Origin: Bacteroidota bacterium
GTDB taxonomy: Bacteria > Bacteroidota > Bacteroidia > Chitinophagales > Saprospiraceae
DNA: 9,779 nucleotides
Assembly: GCA_008501835.1 (NCBI GenBank)
Contig: QQUB01000751.1
Location: forward strand, 1 to 9,779
Direction: 5' to 3'
Below, in pieces: positions 1 through 6,447 of the stretch. Position 1 is the stretch's first letter. Every line of letters starts with the position of its first letter. The translations under genes and the position numbers were made by a program. The notes under the pieces are model-generated. The model made no database searches. It saw only the letters and a program-made list of their open reading frames with translations, and was not told the DNA's origin.

Positions 1-663
1 AAAACGGAGAATAATAAAGTCAGTAAAGGGACAGTTAAGCCTCCGCCAAAACCCAAAGTAACCTCTAATTCGCAACCCCCCAGGAAAAGAGTACCTCCAA
101 AATCTAATACCATTAAACCCAAACCCAAATATCGGGGTCCGGAACCACTTAAACAAAACCTCGATAGCCTGGAAACTTATGATTCCATCATCGAGACTTT
201 TGGTGAAGGAGAGTACAAAAAATTGTTTTCAAAAGCTGAAAGCTCTATTAGAAGTATTCGTGCTCAGGCTGTTTCAGCAGTAAGGACCATTGGAGATATT
301 AAGGAAACAAGGGTTAAATATATTTTTGATCTCCATACGAAATACAGTATGGCAGTTGTATGTTTTATTTTTGTTTTCATAGGCGCTCCAATGGGAGCTA
401 TCGTTCGGAAAGGAGGCTTTGGTTATCCCATCCTGATCTCTATAGTCTTTTTTATATTGTTTATTGTATTGACCATCTTTTGCAAAAAAATAGCCGAATC
501 TTTCGTGCTGGACCCTGTTCTCGCGGCCTGGGTACCGGGAATTGTATTGTTTCCGATAGGTTTGATCCTTACCGTTAAAGCCATGAATGATTCAAAATTA
601 CTTGAGCCGGAACGATTTGTCAATACCATTAAGAAATGGATAGAAAAAAAGAAATCAGCTTAA
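1..663 (+). CDS. LptF/LptG-family LPS export permease, C-terminal part (5' truncated)
   Basis: The frame is open from base 1 to a TAA at 661-663, so 220 C-terminal residues are visible and the start lies outside the window. LptF and LptG are the inner-membrane permeases that, with the LptB ATPase, extract lipopolysaccharide and pass it to the periplasmic bridge. The family hallmarks seen are the conserved segment GAPMGAIVRKGGFG (visible residues 128-141) inside the last membrane block, with three hydrophobic segments at about 117-135, 141-161 and 173-192, and the LAAWVPG motif before the last one. Upstream, residues about 55-110 form a charged helical stretch of the kind seen in Bacteroidota homologues. 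Residues 13-49 are unusually rich in Pro and Lys/Arg. Whether it is LptF or LptG cannot be told from this end. The next gene starts directly after the stop, suggesting one transcript. Confidence 0.9.
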   Translation, partial: KTENNKVSKGTVKPPPKPKVTSNSQPPRKRVPPKSNTIKPKPKYRGPEPLKQNLDSLETYDSIIETFGEGEYKKLFSKAESSIRSIRAQAVSAVRTIGDIKETRVKYIFDLHTKYSMAVVCFIFVFIGAPMGAIVRKGGFGYPILISIVFFILFIVLTIFCKKIAESFVLDPVLAAWVPGIVLFPIGLILTVKAMNDSKLLEPERFVNTIKKWIEKKKSA

Positions 664-1323
664 ATGGAATTAGTGAAGGATAACAGGTATTACTTTGTTT
701 TTTTCGGCTTATTTCTTTGTATCGCCGGGATGATGTTATTTAATATAGAACAGGGTGACGCCATTTTCTTTTTCAGTGAACGAAGAACAGAGCCCGGGGA
801 TGTTTTTTTCCGGTATTTTACCAAAGTAGGAGAGGAGTGGGCCTATCCGGTGGTTATTCTTATTCTCATTTTTGCTTTAAAACCCAGGAATTACAGACAT
901 CTGATCTATGTTCCTTTACTTGGCGGCATAGTGTCCCTCATTAGTTATCTCTCTAAATCCTATTTTCGCCATCCTCGTCCCTTGCTGTATTTTGAACGAA
1001 ACGGGATGCTGGACCAGATCAATCAAGTGGCAGGAGTTTCCCTTTATGGGGGATTGAACAGTTTTCCTTCCGGTCATACCATGTCGGCTTTTGCGCTTTA
1101 TACCTTTATGGCATTGGTTATTCCGAATAAAAGATTGGGTGGCATTTTGTTGTTAATAGTTGCCTTTTTGGTTGGCCTTTCCAGAATATATTTGGTGCAG
1201 CATTTCCTGAAGGATGTCTATCTTGGAGCGATTATTGGTGTGATTATTGGTTTGTTGATGTATTATTTGATGGTAATTTTTGAAAGGAAGCTGAAAAAGC
1301 CTGTAGAATTGCCGGAAACTTAA
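664..1323 (+). CDS. PAP2-family membrane phosphatase
   Basis: This 219-residue integral membrane protein carries all three signature motifs of the PAP2 / lipid phosphatase superfamily: K98-x6-R105-P106, P135-S136-G137-H138, and S173-R174-x5-H180-x3-D184. His180 is the expected phospho-accepting nucleophile and His138 the acid/base. Hydrophobic segments lie at about 11-27, 61-72, 81-96, 139-153, 157-172 and 186-206, the usual six-helix arrangement with the active site facing the periplasm. Family members dephosphorylate undecaprenyl pyrophosphate, phosphatidic acid, phosphatidylglycerol phosphate or the lipid A 1- or 4'-phosphate. The substrate cannot be read from the sequence. The ATG immediately follows the stop of the LptF/G gene (zero spacing), which suggests translational coupling and makes an envelope-lipid substrate attractive, though that is inference from context. 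Confidence 0.93.
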   Translation: MELVKDNRYYFVFFGLFLCIAGMMLFNIEQGDAIFFFSERRTEPGDVFFRYFTKVGEEWAYPVVILILIFALKPRNYRHLIYVPLLGGIVSLISYLSKSYFRHPRPLLYFERNGMLDQINQVAGVSLYGGLNSFPSGHTMSAFALYTFMALVIPNKRLGGILLLIVAFLVGLSRIYLVQHFLKDVYLGAIIGVIIGLLMYYLMVIFERKLKKPVELPET

Positions 1324-1355
1324 TACCTTTCCTTTCCACCAAACTCAAAAACAAA

Positions 1356-3065
1356 ATGAAATATCTTTCCAGCTTGATGCTTATGCTTTTGCCAGTTTTA
1401 TTGACGGCTCAAGTATCAAAAGATTCCATTGCCGTTTCTATTGGCCTTACCCTCGAAACGAGCATTTATGAGGGTGATCCTTCTTTTCTAAGTAACCATT
1501 TTGACCAGGATGGCTTTTTGTCTCAATTCCTGATTGAAGATGAAAGCAATAAAGAACTGACCAGCTTTAATTACGGTTTGAAGCAAACCTCTGTTGGTGA
1601 GGTTTTTGCATCGGGAATTATCAATTCTGTTAACCAGGGTAGTTATTATGATTTCATCAATTATTATTCTGATGGTTTTGATCAATATTATCTCAATTTC
1701 AGATACCTGGGAGATGATGGCATTAATTACCACGAGTATCATCTGGAAATAACGGATAGTACGAATTATTCTTTTAAGGATGTATACGTATATACTTCCG
1801 GTGAAACTCTGTCGGAATCAATGACTAATATCTATCTGATGTCCCTGGGGAATTTTGATAAATATTCTACTTCCACAGGATTAGGGGTAGATGAACTCAT
1901 TGCATTTGGTGAGATAAATAAGTTGCTTCAGCAAGGGAAACTTGAAGAAGCAAGAAAAGTATTTAAAGAGGATCTTTCTGATAACACAAAAGAAAGTCGA
2001 TATGGTTTATTGTACCAGTTGAGGTTGGTAGACCTGATGGATGAGGAAAATTATTATTCCCTGTTGGAAAAATTACAGGAAAAGGAGAAAAGCAGAACCG
2101 CATTATACATGACCAGTCTGGATTTATTTTACATGTCAGGAGAATATGAAAAATGTCTGGAAGTTGTGGATAGCCTGTATGAACTGACTTATGATGATTA
2201 TCTCGATTTGTACAGAGGGAATATTTATTTTGAAAAAGGAGTAATGGATACGGCTCAGTTGTATTACGAGAATCTTGCTCAAAACTTCCCATACCTTCCG
2301 GATAGTTATGACGTATTGCTCTCCTTTTATGAGTACCAGAACCAACCGGACAGTTTTGTTCTTGTTTTGGACCGTCTTGAAAAAAATCTGGAACTGGAAT
2401 TTTCAGAAATTCATGATATCATAGTGGAGTACTATCCTGTCATGGCTGAAAATGAGCATTACAAAAATTGGAGAGGGAAAAGGGAAGTTATTACTCAAAA
2501 AGAGTCTGAAAAGAAACCTGCCTGGGAAAATTTACCGGAATTTCACAAGCAATTGAATGAGCAATATGCTGATCCTGAAAAATCTCCATTGAAAGCTAAA
2601 GACAGGAAAAGTTTTAAGGGACTTGACTTCTTTGATTACAATGAACAATACAGGATCGAAGCAGAATTTATTCGAACAGAAGACGCTGTTCCGTTTGAAA
2701 TGATGACAACCACGGATCGTAAGCCAGTATATGTTAAATACGGTATTGCTAAATTTCAATTAGACGGAAAATCTTTTCAACTGAACATTTACCAAAATAT
2801 TGAGCTCAGTAAAAAGGAAGAGTACAAGGATTATCTGTTTTTGCCTTTTACAGATGAGACCAATGGGGTAGAGACCTACGGTGGGGGACGTTATATCGAT
2901 CTAAGAATCCCGGATCAGGAAAACCCCAATAGTATGTTGATTGATTTTAATGAGACCTACAATCCCTATTGTGCCTATAACGATATTTATTCTTGCCCTA
3001 TCCCTCCAGTTGATAACCATTTAAGAATTGAAATCAGAGCTGGGGTAAAAGCATTTCACAAATAA
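1356..3065 (+). CDS. Secreted protein with helical (TPR-like) middle and C-terminal DUF1684 domain
   Basis: This 569-residue protein begins with a clear Sec signal peptide (MKYLSSLMLMLLPVLLTAQ, cleavage probably after Gln19), so it is expected in the periplasm or outside. Residues about 20-175 are rich in Tyr/Asp/Ser and look like a beta-type region I do not recognise. Residues about 180-365 are helical with TPR-like spacing, for example GKLEEARKVFKEDL, SGEYEKCLEVVDSLY and GVMDTAQLYYENLAQNFP. Residues about 405-569 match DUF1684 well, with YGGGRYIDL (508-516), FNETYNPYCAY (531-541), CPIPPVDN (547-554) and a terminal RIEIRAGVKAF. DUF1684 has no settled biochemical role that I know of. Stand-alone members are usually about half this length, so this is a multidomain form. 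It lies 32 bp after the PAP2 gene and is followed by a strong terminator, so it is probably the last gene of the transcript. Confidence 0.85.
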   Translation: MKYLSSLMLMLLPVLLTAQVSKDSIAVSIGLTLETSIYEGDPSFLSNHFDQDGFLSQFLIEDESNKELTSFNYGLKQTSVGEVFASGIINSVNQGSYYDFINYYSDGFDQYYLNFRYLGDDGINYHEYHLEITDSTNYSFKDVYVYTSGETLSESMTNIYLMSLGNFDKYSTSTGLGVDELIAFGEINKLLQQGKLEEARKVFKEDLSDNTKESRYGLLYQLRLVDLMDEENYYSLLEKLQEKEKSRTALYMTSLDLFYMSGEYEKCLEVVDSLYELTYDDYLDLYRGNIYFEKGVMDTAQLYYENLAQNFPYLPDSYDVLLSFYEYQNQPDSFVLVLDRLEKNLELEFSEIHDIIVEYYPVMAENEHYKNWRGKREVITQKESEKKPAWENLPEFHKQLNEQYADPEKSPLKAKDRKSFKGLDFFDYNEQYRIEAEFIRTEDAVPFEMMTTTDRKPVYVKYGIAKFQLDGKSFQLNIYQNIELSKKEEYKDYLFLPFTDETNGVETYGGGRYIDLRIPDQENPNSMLIDFNETYNPYCAYNDIYSCPIPPVDNHLRIEIRAGVKAFHK

Positions 3066-3081
3066 GATCAAGGATGATTAT

Positions 3082-3115
3082 AAAAAAAGGGGGCTTTTGA
3101 AGCCCCCTTTTTTTT
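3082..3115. terminator. Bidirectional intrinsic terminator between convergent genes
   Basis: An 8-bp GC-rich stem, GGGGGCTT (3089-3096) with AAGCCCCC (3100-3107), is preceded by seven A (3082-3088) and followed by eight T (3108-3115). Read from either strand it is a stable hairpin followed by a U-run. It starts 23 bp after the stop of the DUF1684 gene on the + strand and lies 22 bp beyond the stop of the symporter gene on the - strand, so one element can serve both convergent transcripts. Confidence 0.93.
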
Positions 3116-3137
3116 ATTCAATAAAATTAGCATTGGG

Positions 3138-4715
3138 TTATTTCCCAATATTCTTAATGGCATTTAAGTACTTAACAAATTCACCTCTTACATTCGGGAA
3201 CAGGAATAACAACCCGATCATATTAGGGAATACAAGTGCGAGAATCATGGCGTCAGAGAAGTTGATCACTGCATCAAGCTGAGAAGCAGCTCCAATAATC
3301 ACAAAGAACAGGAACATCACCTTGTAAGCCATTTCGGTGGATTTTGACTTACCGAAAAGATACAACCATGCCTGCGTTCCGTAATAAGACCATGTAATCA
3401 TTGTGGAGAATGCAAACAACACAATTGCGAGCGTCAAAACATAAGGAGCATTCGGAATAGTAGAGAATGCTTTGGTAGTGAGATCTACTCCGTTCAACCC
3501 TTCAGGATTGATATGGTTGCCGGTAATAATGATTACAAGAGCGGTCATGGTACAGATTACCACTGTATCGATGAAAGGCTCCAAAAGGGCTACGATACCC
3601 TCACTGGCTGCATATTTGGTTTTTACAGCTGAGTGGGCAATGGCTGCGGAACCAACACCTGCCTCATTAGAGAATGCTGCTCTCTGGAAACCAACGATCA
3701 GTGCTCCCAATACACCACCACCAACAGCTTGTGCATTAAAGGCCTCTGTGAAGATCAAGCTAAATGCAGGACCGAGGTCACCGATGTTCATGAAAATAAT
3801 GGCAAGACCTGCAAGGATGTACAAACCGGCCATAAAAGGAACGATCTTTTCAGTAGTACTTCCGATCCTTTTAATTCCTCCTACGATCACAAGGCCTACA
3901 AAAAAGGCCATAATAACGCCCAATAAAGTGCCTGAATATCCGGAATCCCAATTGAATTGAGTGATGATTTGTGCTGCAGCCTGGTTAGACTGGAACATAT
4001 TACCACCTCCAAAAGAAGCTCCAATTACAAGTACGGCATAGATGACAGCAAGAATTTTTCCAAAGCTGGCCATTCCACGTTCGCGTAAACCTTTTGTCAT
4101 GTAATACATCGGTCCTCCATACACCTTCCCTGTTTCATCAATGTCACGATATTTTACACCCAATGTACATTCTACGAACTTTGAAGACATACCCAACAGA
4201 CCCGCTACGATCATCCAAAGGGTTGCTCCCGGACCACCGGTTACAATGGCTACCGCAACACCAGCGATATTTCCAAGTCCAACAGTACCTGAAACTGCAG
4301 ATGTGAGCGCCTGGAAATGACTTACCTCTCCTGTGTGCCCCTCATCTTTAATAGTATGCACAACATCACCTTCTACTACATTAACGGTATCCGTTGTTGA
4401 AGGTCCTCTGCCTTCAAGAGCATCATATTTTCCTCTAACAACCCTGATGGCCGTCCCAAAATGTCTGATATTGACAAATCTGAAAGCTATGGTGAAAAAC
4501 AATGCACCACCAATCAGCAGAATCAATACAATAGGCAGGTTAAGTCCGTCACCGAGGGGAATACTCGTTAAAACTATATTTATCCACCAGTTGGCAATAG
4601 GTTCAAAAGCTTCGTTGATCTTTTCATCCCAACCTTTTGCAGCTTCTTCCTGAGCAAAACTCAACAAAGGCAGGAAAGCACCTGCAAGTATCAGTAAGAT
4701 TTTCTTCATGTTCAT
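3138..4715 (-). CDS. AGCS-family sodium:alanine/glycine symporter
   Basis: This 525-residue inner-membrane transporter belongs to the alanine or glycine:cation symporter family (TC 2.A.25), which brings in alanine or glycine with Na+ (or H+). The family signatures are clear: FQALTSAVSGTVGLGNIAGV (134-153), GGPGATLWMIVAGLLGMSSKF (160-180), YGGPMYYM (199-206) and NEAGVGSAAIAHSA (350-363). About ten or eleven hydrophobic segments are visible. Two features differ from the shorter proteobacterial type: the first 22 residues resemble a cleavable signal peptide ending in SFAQ, and a polar segment of roughly 30 residues (about 98-132) sits before the FQALTSA motif. I believe related Bacteroidota proteins share these. 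Start: ATG at 4715 or, two codons on, ATG at 4709; both give the same leader. It is a single gene with its own upstream spacer and shares the terminator at 3082-3115. Exact substrate is not determinable here. Confidence 0.93.
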   Translation of the reverse strand: MNMKKILLILAGAFLPLLSFAQEEAAKGWDEKINEAFEPIANWWINIVLTSIPLGDGLNLPIVLILLIGGALFFTIAFRFVNIRHFGTAIRVVRGKYDALEGRGPSTTDTVNVVEGDVVHTIKDEGHTGEVSHFQALTSAVSGTVGLGNIAGVAVAIVTGGPGATLWMIVAGLLGMSSKFVECTLGVKYRDIDETGKVYGGPMYYMTKGLRERGMASFGKILAVIYAVLVIGASFGGGNMFQSNQAAAQIITQFNWDSGYSGTLLGVIMAFFVGLVIVGGIKRIGSTTEKIVPFMAGLYILAGLAIIFMNIGDLGPAFSLIFTEAFNAQAVGGGVLGALIVGFQRAAFSNEAGVGSAAIAHSAVKTKYAASEGIVALLEPFIDTVVICTMTALVIIITGNHINPEGLNGVDLTTKAFSTIPNAPYVLTLAIVLFAFSTMITWSYYGTQAWLYLFGKSKSTEMAYKVMFLFFVIIGAASQLDAVINFSDAMILALVFPNMIGLLFLFPNVRGEFVKYLNAIKNIGK

Positions 4716-4970
4716 ATTTTTAGTTAACAGGCAAGACTGAAATAGTCCAGTGTGTATTTTCTTATAAAAATGGAATTTTGATCGATTCTTGATGATATGG
4801 CCGTTAATTCGGAGCGTTAAGATATTTTATTATTCGTTTTATTCAAAATATGAATGGAAAATTTTGCGAACAGGACCATTTCATGAATTCTGCAAGCACA
4901 GAAAAAATTATTTTCCTAAAAACTCTATCATATAACGAAACAAAGAAGGTAATTGGAAACAGATCATTGA

Positions 4971-4994
4971 GCCTGCCTATGCCGTCAGGCAGGC
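4971..4994. repeat. GC-rich 8-bp inverted repeat (REP-like hairpin)
   Basis: GCCTGCCT (4971-4978) pairs perfectly with AGGCAGGC (4987-4994) around the 8-base centre ATGCCGTC. It is distinctly more GC-rich than the surrounding A/T-rich spacer. There is no T-run on either side, so it is not a standard intrinsic terminator. Palindromes built on GCCTGCC/GGCAGGC recur between genes in many Bacteroidota genomes as far as I recall, so a dispersed repeat is the favoured reading. Copy number cannot be judged from this window. Confidence 0.55.
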
Positions 4995-5000
4995 ACAACG

Positions 5001-5066
5001 TGATCGGTGAGCTTTTTCTGGGGCTGACAAAAAGAAATTCTACTCGGTAAATCAGCTCACTGATCA
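5001..5066. repeat. Spaced 13-bp imperfect inverted repeat
   Basis: TGATCGGTGAGCT (5001-5013) and AGCTCACTGATCA (5054-5066) are reverse complements at 12 of 13 positions, separated by 40 bases. The single mismatch can form a G-T or G-U pair in one orientation. A related string, GATCATTGAGC (4962-4972), overlaps the left edge of the preceding hairpin, so the motif occurs in loosely repeated form in this spacer. Function is unknown. Confidence 0.4.
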
Positions 5067-5229
5067 ATTCTCGTTGTTCATTGCTCAGCGATCTTGATCA
5101 TTTTTCTTTTATTAGTTTGTTAAGATTAATAGAGGCAGAGATTTTCGATTTTCCAAATAGTGTAGGGTTTATTGATTTTTGAAAATGTTCTGCTTAATTT
5201 GGAAGCGAATATAGATGAGCATATGGCAA

Positions 5230-5249
5230 TTGAAGCTTGGAAGCTTCAA
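5230..5249. repeat. 9-bp near-continuous palindrome
   Basis: TTGAAGCTT (5230-5238) and AAGCTTCAA (5241-5249) are exact reverse complements around a central GG. This could be a protein-binding site or a small cruciform/hairpin. There is no adjacent T-run. It lies about 90 bases downstream of the stop codon of the minus-strand TapB-like gene. Confidence 0.4.
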
Positions 5250-5286
5250 CGAGCAATAAGGTAGACGTTCAATAATAAACCGTATA

Positions 5287-5326
5287 CACCGAATTCATTC
5301 GGTGCGTCGAGCCGAATGAATTCGGC
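5287..5326. repeat. Compound palindrome: 14-bp inverted repeat with self-palindromic arms
   Basis: CCGAATTCATTCGG (5289-5302) and CCGAATGAATTCGG (5312-5325) are exact reverse complements separated by 9 bases (5303-5311). Each arm is itself a hairpin: CACCGAAT/ATTCGGTG (5287-5294 with 5297-5304, 8 bp, centre TC) and GCCGAAT/ATTCGGC (5311-5317 with 5320-5326, 7 bp, centre GA). The element can therefore fold as one long stem or as two adjacent small stems. It begins 15 bases beyond the stop of the TapB-like gene on the minus strand. No T-run follows on that strand, so a simple intrinsic terminator is unlikely. The layout resembles bacterial interspersed palindromes of REP/BIME type. Confidence 0.65.
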
Positions 5327-5340
5327 GAGTACGAAAATGT

Positions 5341-6048
5341 TTATTTCACCCTTTTCAATCCACTTAATTCCGTTTTACTTTCCAACTGACCTCGCTTATT
5401 GTAAGTTTCCTGCTTAACCAATCCAAGATTTTCACTGTACCAGCTGATGATCCGGTAATTTTTGCTGATCAGCATATTGAGCCCCACATCATAAGAAATT
5501 TTTATACAGTCAAAGGTTCCGGCTTCGGTGGAAACTTTTTCCTTTCCTTCTACCAATCTGTTGGTGTGATCAATGGCCATGGTAATAATGGTCACCCCAT
5601 TGGTTCCGGCTTTGATTTCGGTGTGGATATCAGGCAATTCCTGGCCATTCTTGAGATTGGCAGGTAACTCAAACGTGTCACCGGATATATCGATTTCAAG
5701 GTTTTCCAATGAGGCCTTCATATTTGGAGCCATAACTTCCGTGATATTCATCTGAAGGCTGTTGTTAACGCAATTGACTTCATAGGAAGCTGAAGAAACT
5801 TCCTTGCCTTTTTTATCCTGATTTTGTATTTCAATGGTTGCCGAAATAGAACCATCACCTCTGCTGGTCACCTGGTCAACCGTATGAACAGATTTGCTGG
5901 TGAGTTTACCTTTTTTGTCAAAATAGGAATAACCCAATACTGTTTTTTCCTTGAAGGGGAAGTAGGTCGCGCATGGATCCTGGGCCAAAAGCGTTGAGCA
6001 GAAAATGGTGAGAATTAATAAAAGAATTAAATGCTTTTGATGTAACAT
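5341..6048 (-). CDS. Small secreted TapB/DUF3108-like protein
   Basis: This 235-residue protein starts with a signal peptide, MLHQKHLILLLILTIFCSTLLAQ, with cleavage expected after Gln23 and mature Asp24. The frame stays open upstream to a GTG at 6108, with ATGs at 6102 and 6078. I chose ATG 6048 because the hydrophobic leader begins there and the extra 20 residues are polar and would bury it. The mature part is predicted mostly beta, with alternating strands and the segments YFPFKEKTVLGYSYFDKKGKL (33-48 region), GDTFELPANLKNGQELPD (123-140), EAGTFDCIKISYD (175-187) and SENLGLVKQETYNKRGQL (205-222). This is the pattern of the TapB / DUF3108-like beta-sandwich proteins common in Bacteroidota, whose function is not established. 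Family assignment is from memory of such sequences and is moderate. No lipobox is seen, so periplasmic or exported soluble protein is likely. Confidence 0.7.
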   Translation of the reverse strand: MLHQKHLILLLILTIFCSTLLAQDPCATYFPFKEKTVLGYSYFDKKGKLTSKSVHTVDQVTSRGDGSISATIEIQNQDKKGKEVSSASYEVNCVNNSLQMNITEVMAPNMKASLENLEIDISGDTFELPANLKNGQELPDIHTEIKAGTNGVTIITMAIDHTNRLVEGKEKVSTEAGTFDCIKISYDVGLNMLISKNYRIISWYSENLGLVKQETYNKRGQLESKTELSGLKRVK

Positions 6049-6237
6049 AGTATCAGCGGATTTGGTTAATTGAATCATTTGGCCCCTCAATGAGGAAAAC
6101 ATTTTCACAAAGATAAAAAATGGTTATTCTATAAGAAATTGTCCTTTACCGATAAAAGGAGTATTAAAGGATATTTATTGTACGGAAATGGTGAAAAGCA
6201 ATCAGGGGAGGGGAGAATTAGTAAGTCAGATAGGCCC

Positions 6238-6276
6238 AAAAAAAACTGTCGTCTCGATAGAACATCGAAACGACAG
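6238..6276 (-). terminator. Minus-strand intrinsic-terminator-like hairpin
   Basis: CTGTCGT (6246-6252) pairs with ACGACAG (6270-6276), then a C/A mismatch, then TCGAT (6254-6258) pairs with ATCGA (6264-6268) around the loop AGAAC. Eight A precede it on the + strand (6238-6245), so on the minus strand the hairpin is followed directly by eight T. This is the form of an intrinsic terminator for a minus-strand transcript. No convincing minus-strand gene ends here, and the TapB-like gene starts about 190 bases further on, so it could end a small RNA or act as a leader attenuator. Confidence 0.65.
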
Positions 6277-6412
6277 CAGCAGCTGGAATTTTCCACTTCA
6301 TTCTTAATATCTCCAGCCTAATAAATTGAACACCCAATTGACCATGACATAAATCTGTATAGCCGCTTGCTATTACGATTGTAAATGTAGAGACATTCGC
6401 AATCAGAAAACA

Positions 6413-6447
6413 TGACGAATGTCAGTATAAAAAAGTGACTTTTGTCA
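6413..6447. promoter_or_regulatory. Tandem TGAC-N4-GTCA palindromes, putative operator pair
   Basis: TGACGAATGTCA (6413-6424) and TGACTTTTGTCA (6436-6447) share the same 4-4-4 palindromic layout with different centres. Their centres are 23 bp apart, close to two helical turns, and TATAAA lies between them (6426-6431). The layout is like sites for dimeric helix-turn-helix regulators; CRP/FNR-type sites have comparable TGA-N-TCA arms. No regulator gene is in the window. The pair lies about 160-195 bases before the pepP start and about 365 bases before the TapB-like gene, so the target is uncertain. Confidence 0.4.

Larger units (their letters stand above)
4716..5340. other. Gene-poor spacer with several inverted repeats
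   Basis: About 625 bases lie between two minus-strand genes. Short open frames exist on both strands (for example 4850-5050 + and 4843-5067 -), but they run through the palindromes, have no recognisable domains and overlap each other antisense, so I do not call them genes. The right half carries four separate inverted-repeat structures listed individually. The A/T-rich part at 4716-4860 should hold the promoter of the symporter gene. I found no convincing Bacteroidota -33/-7 pair (TTTG and TAnnTTTG) that I could place with confidence. No tRNA, rRNA or known riboswitch is apparent. Confidence 0.7.

Noticed and set aside
3472..3960. 162-residue plus-strand frame opposite the symporter gene
   Set aside because: It is the antisense shadow of a strongly conserved membrane protein and shows no independent family features.
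4843..5067. Short open frames on both strands in the spacer after the symporter gene
   Set aside because: They overlap each other antisense, pass through the GC-rich hairpin at 4971-4994, and have no signal peptide or recognisable domain.
5287..5326. Intrinsic terminator for the TapB-like gene
   Set aside because: The palindrome is close to the stop codon, but no T-run follows it on the minus strand.
6049..6108. Upstream extension of the TapB-like gene to GTG 6108 or ATG 6102
   Set aside because: The added residues are polar and would place the signal peptide inside the protein; ATG 6048 puts it at the N-terminus.
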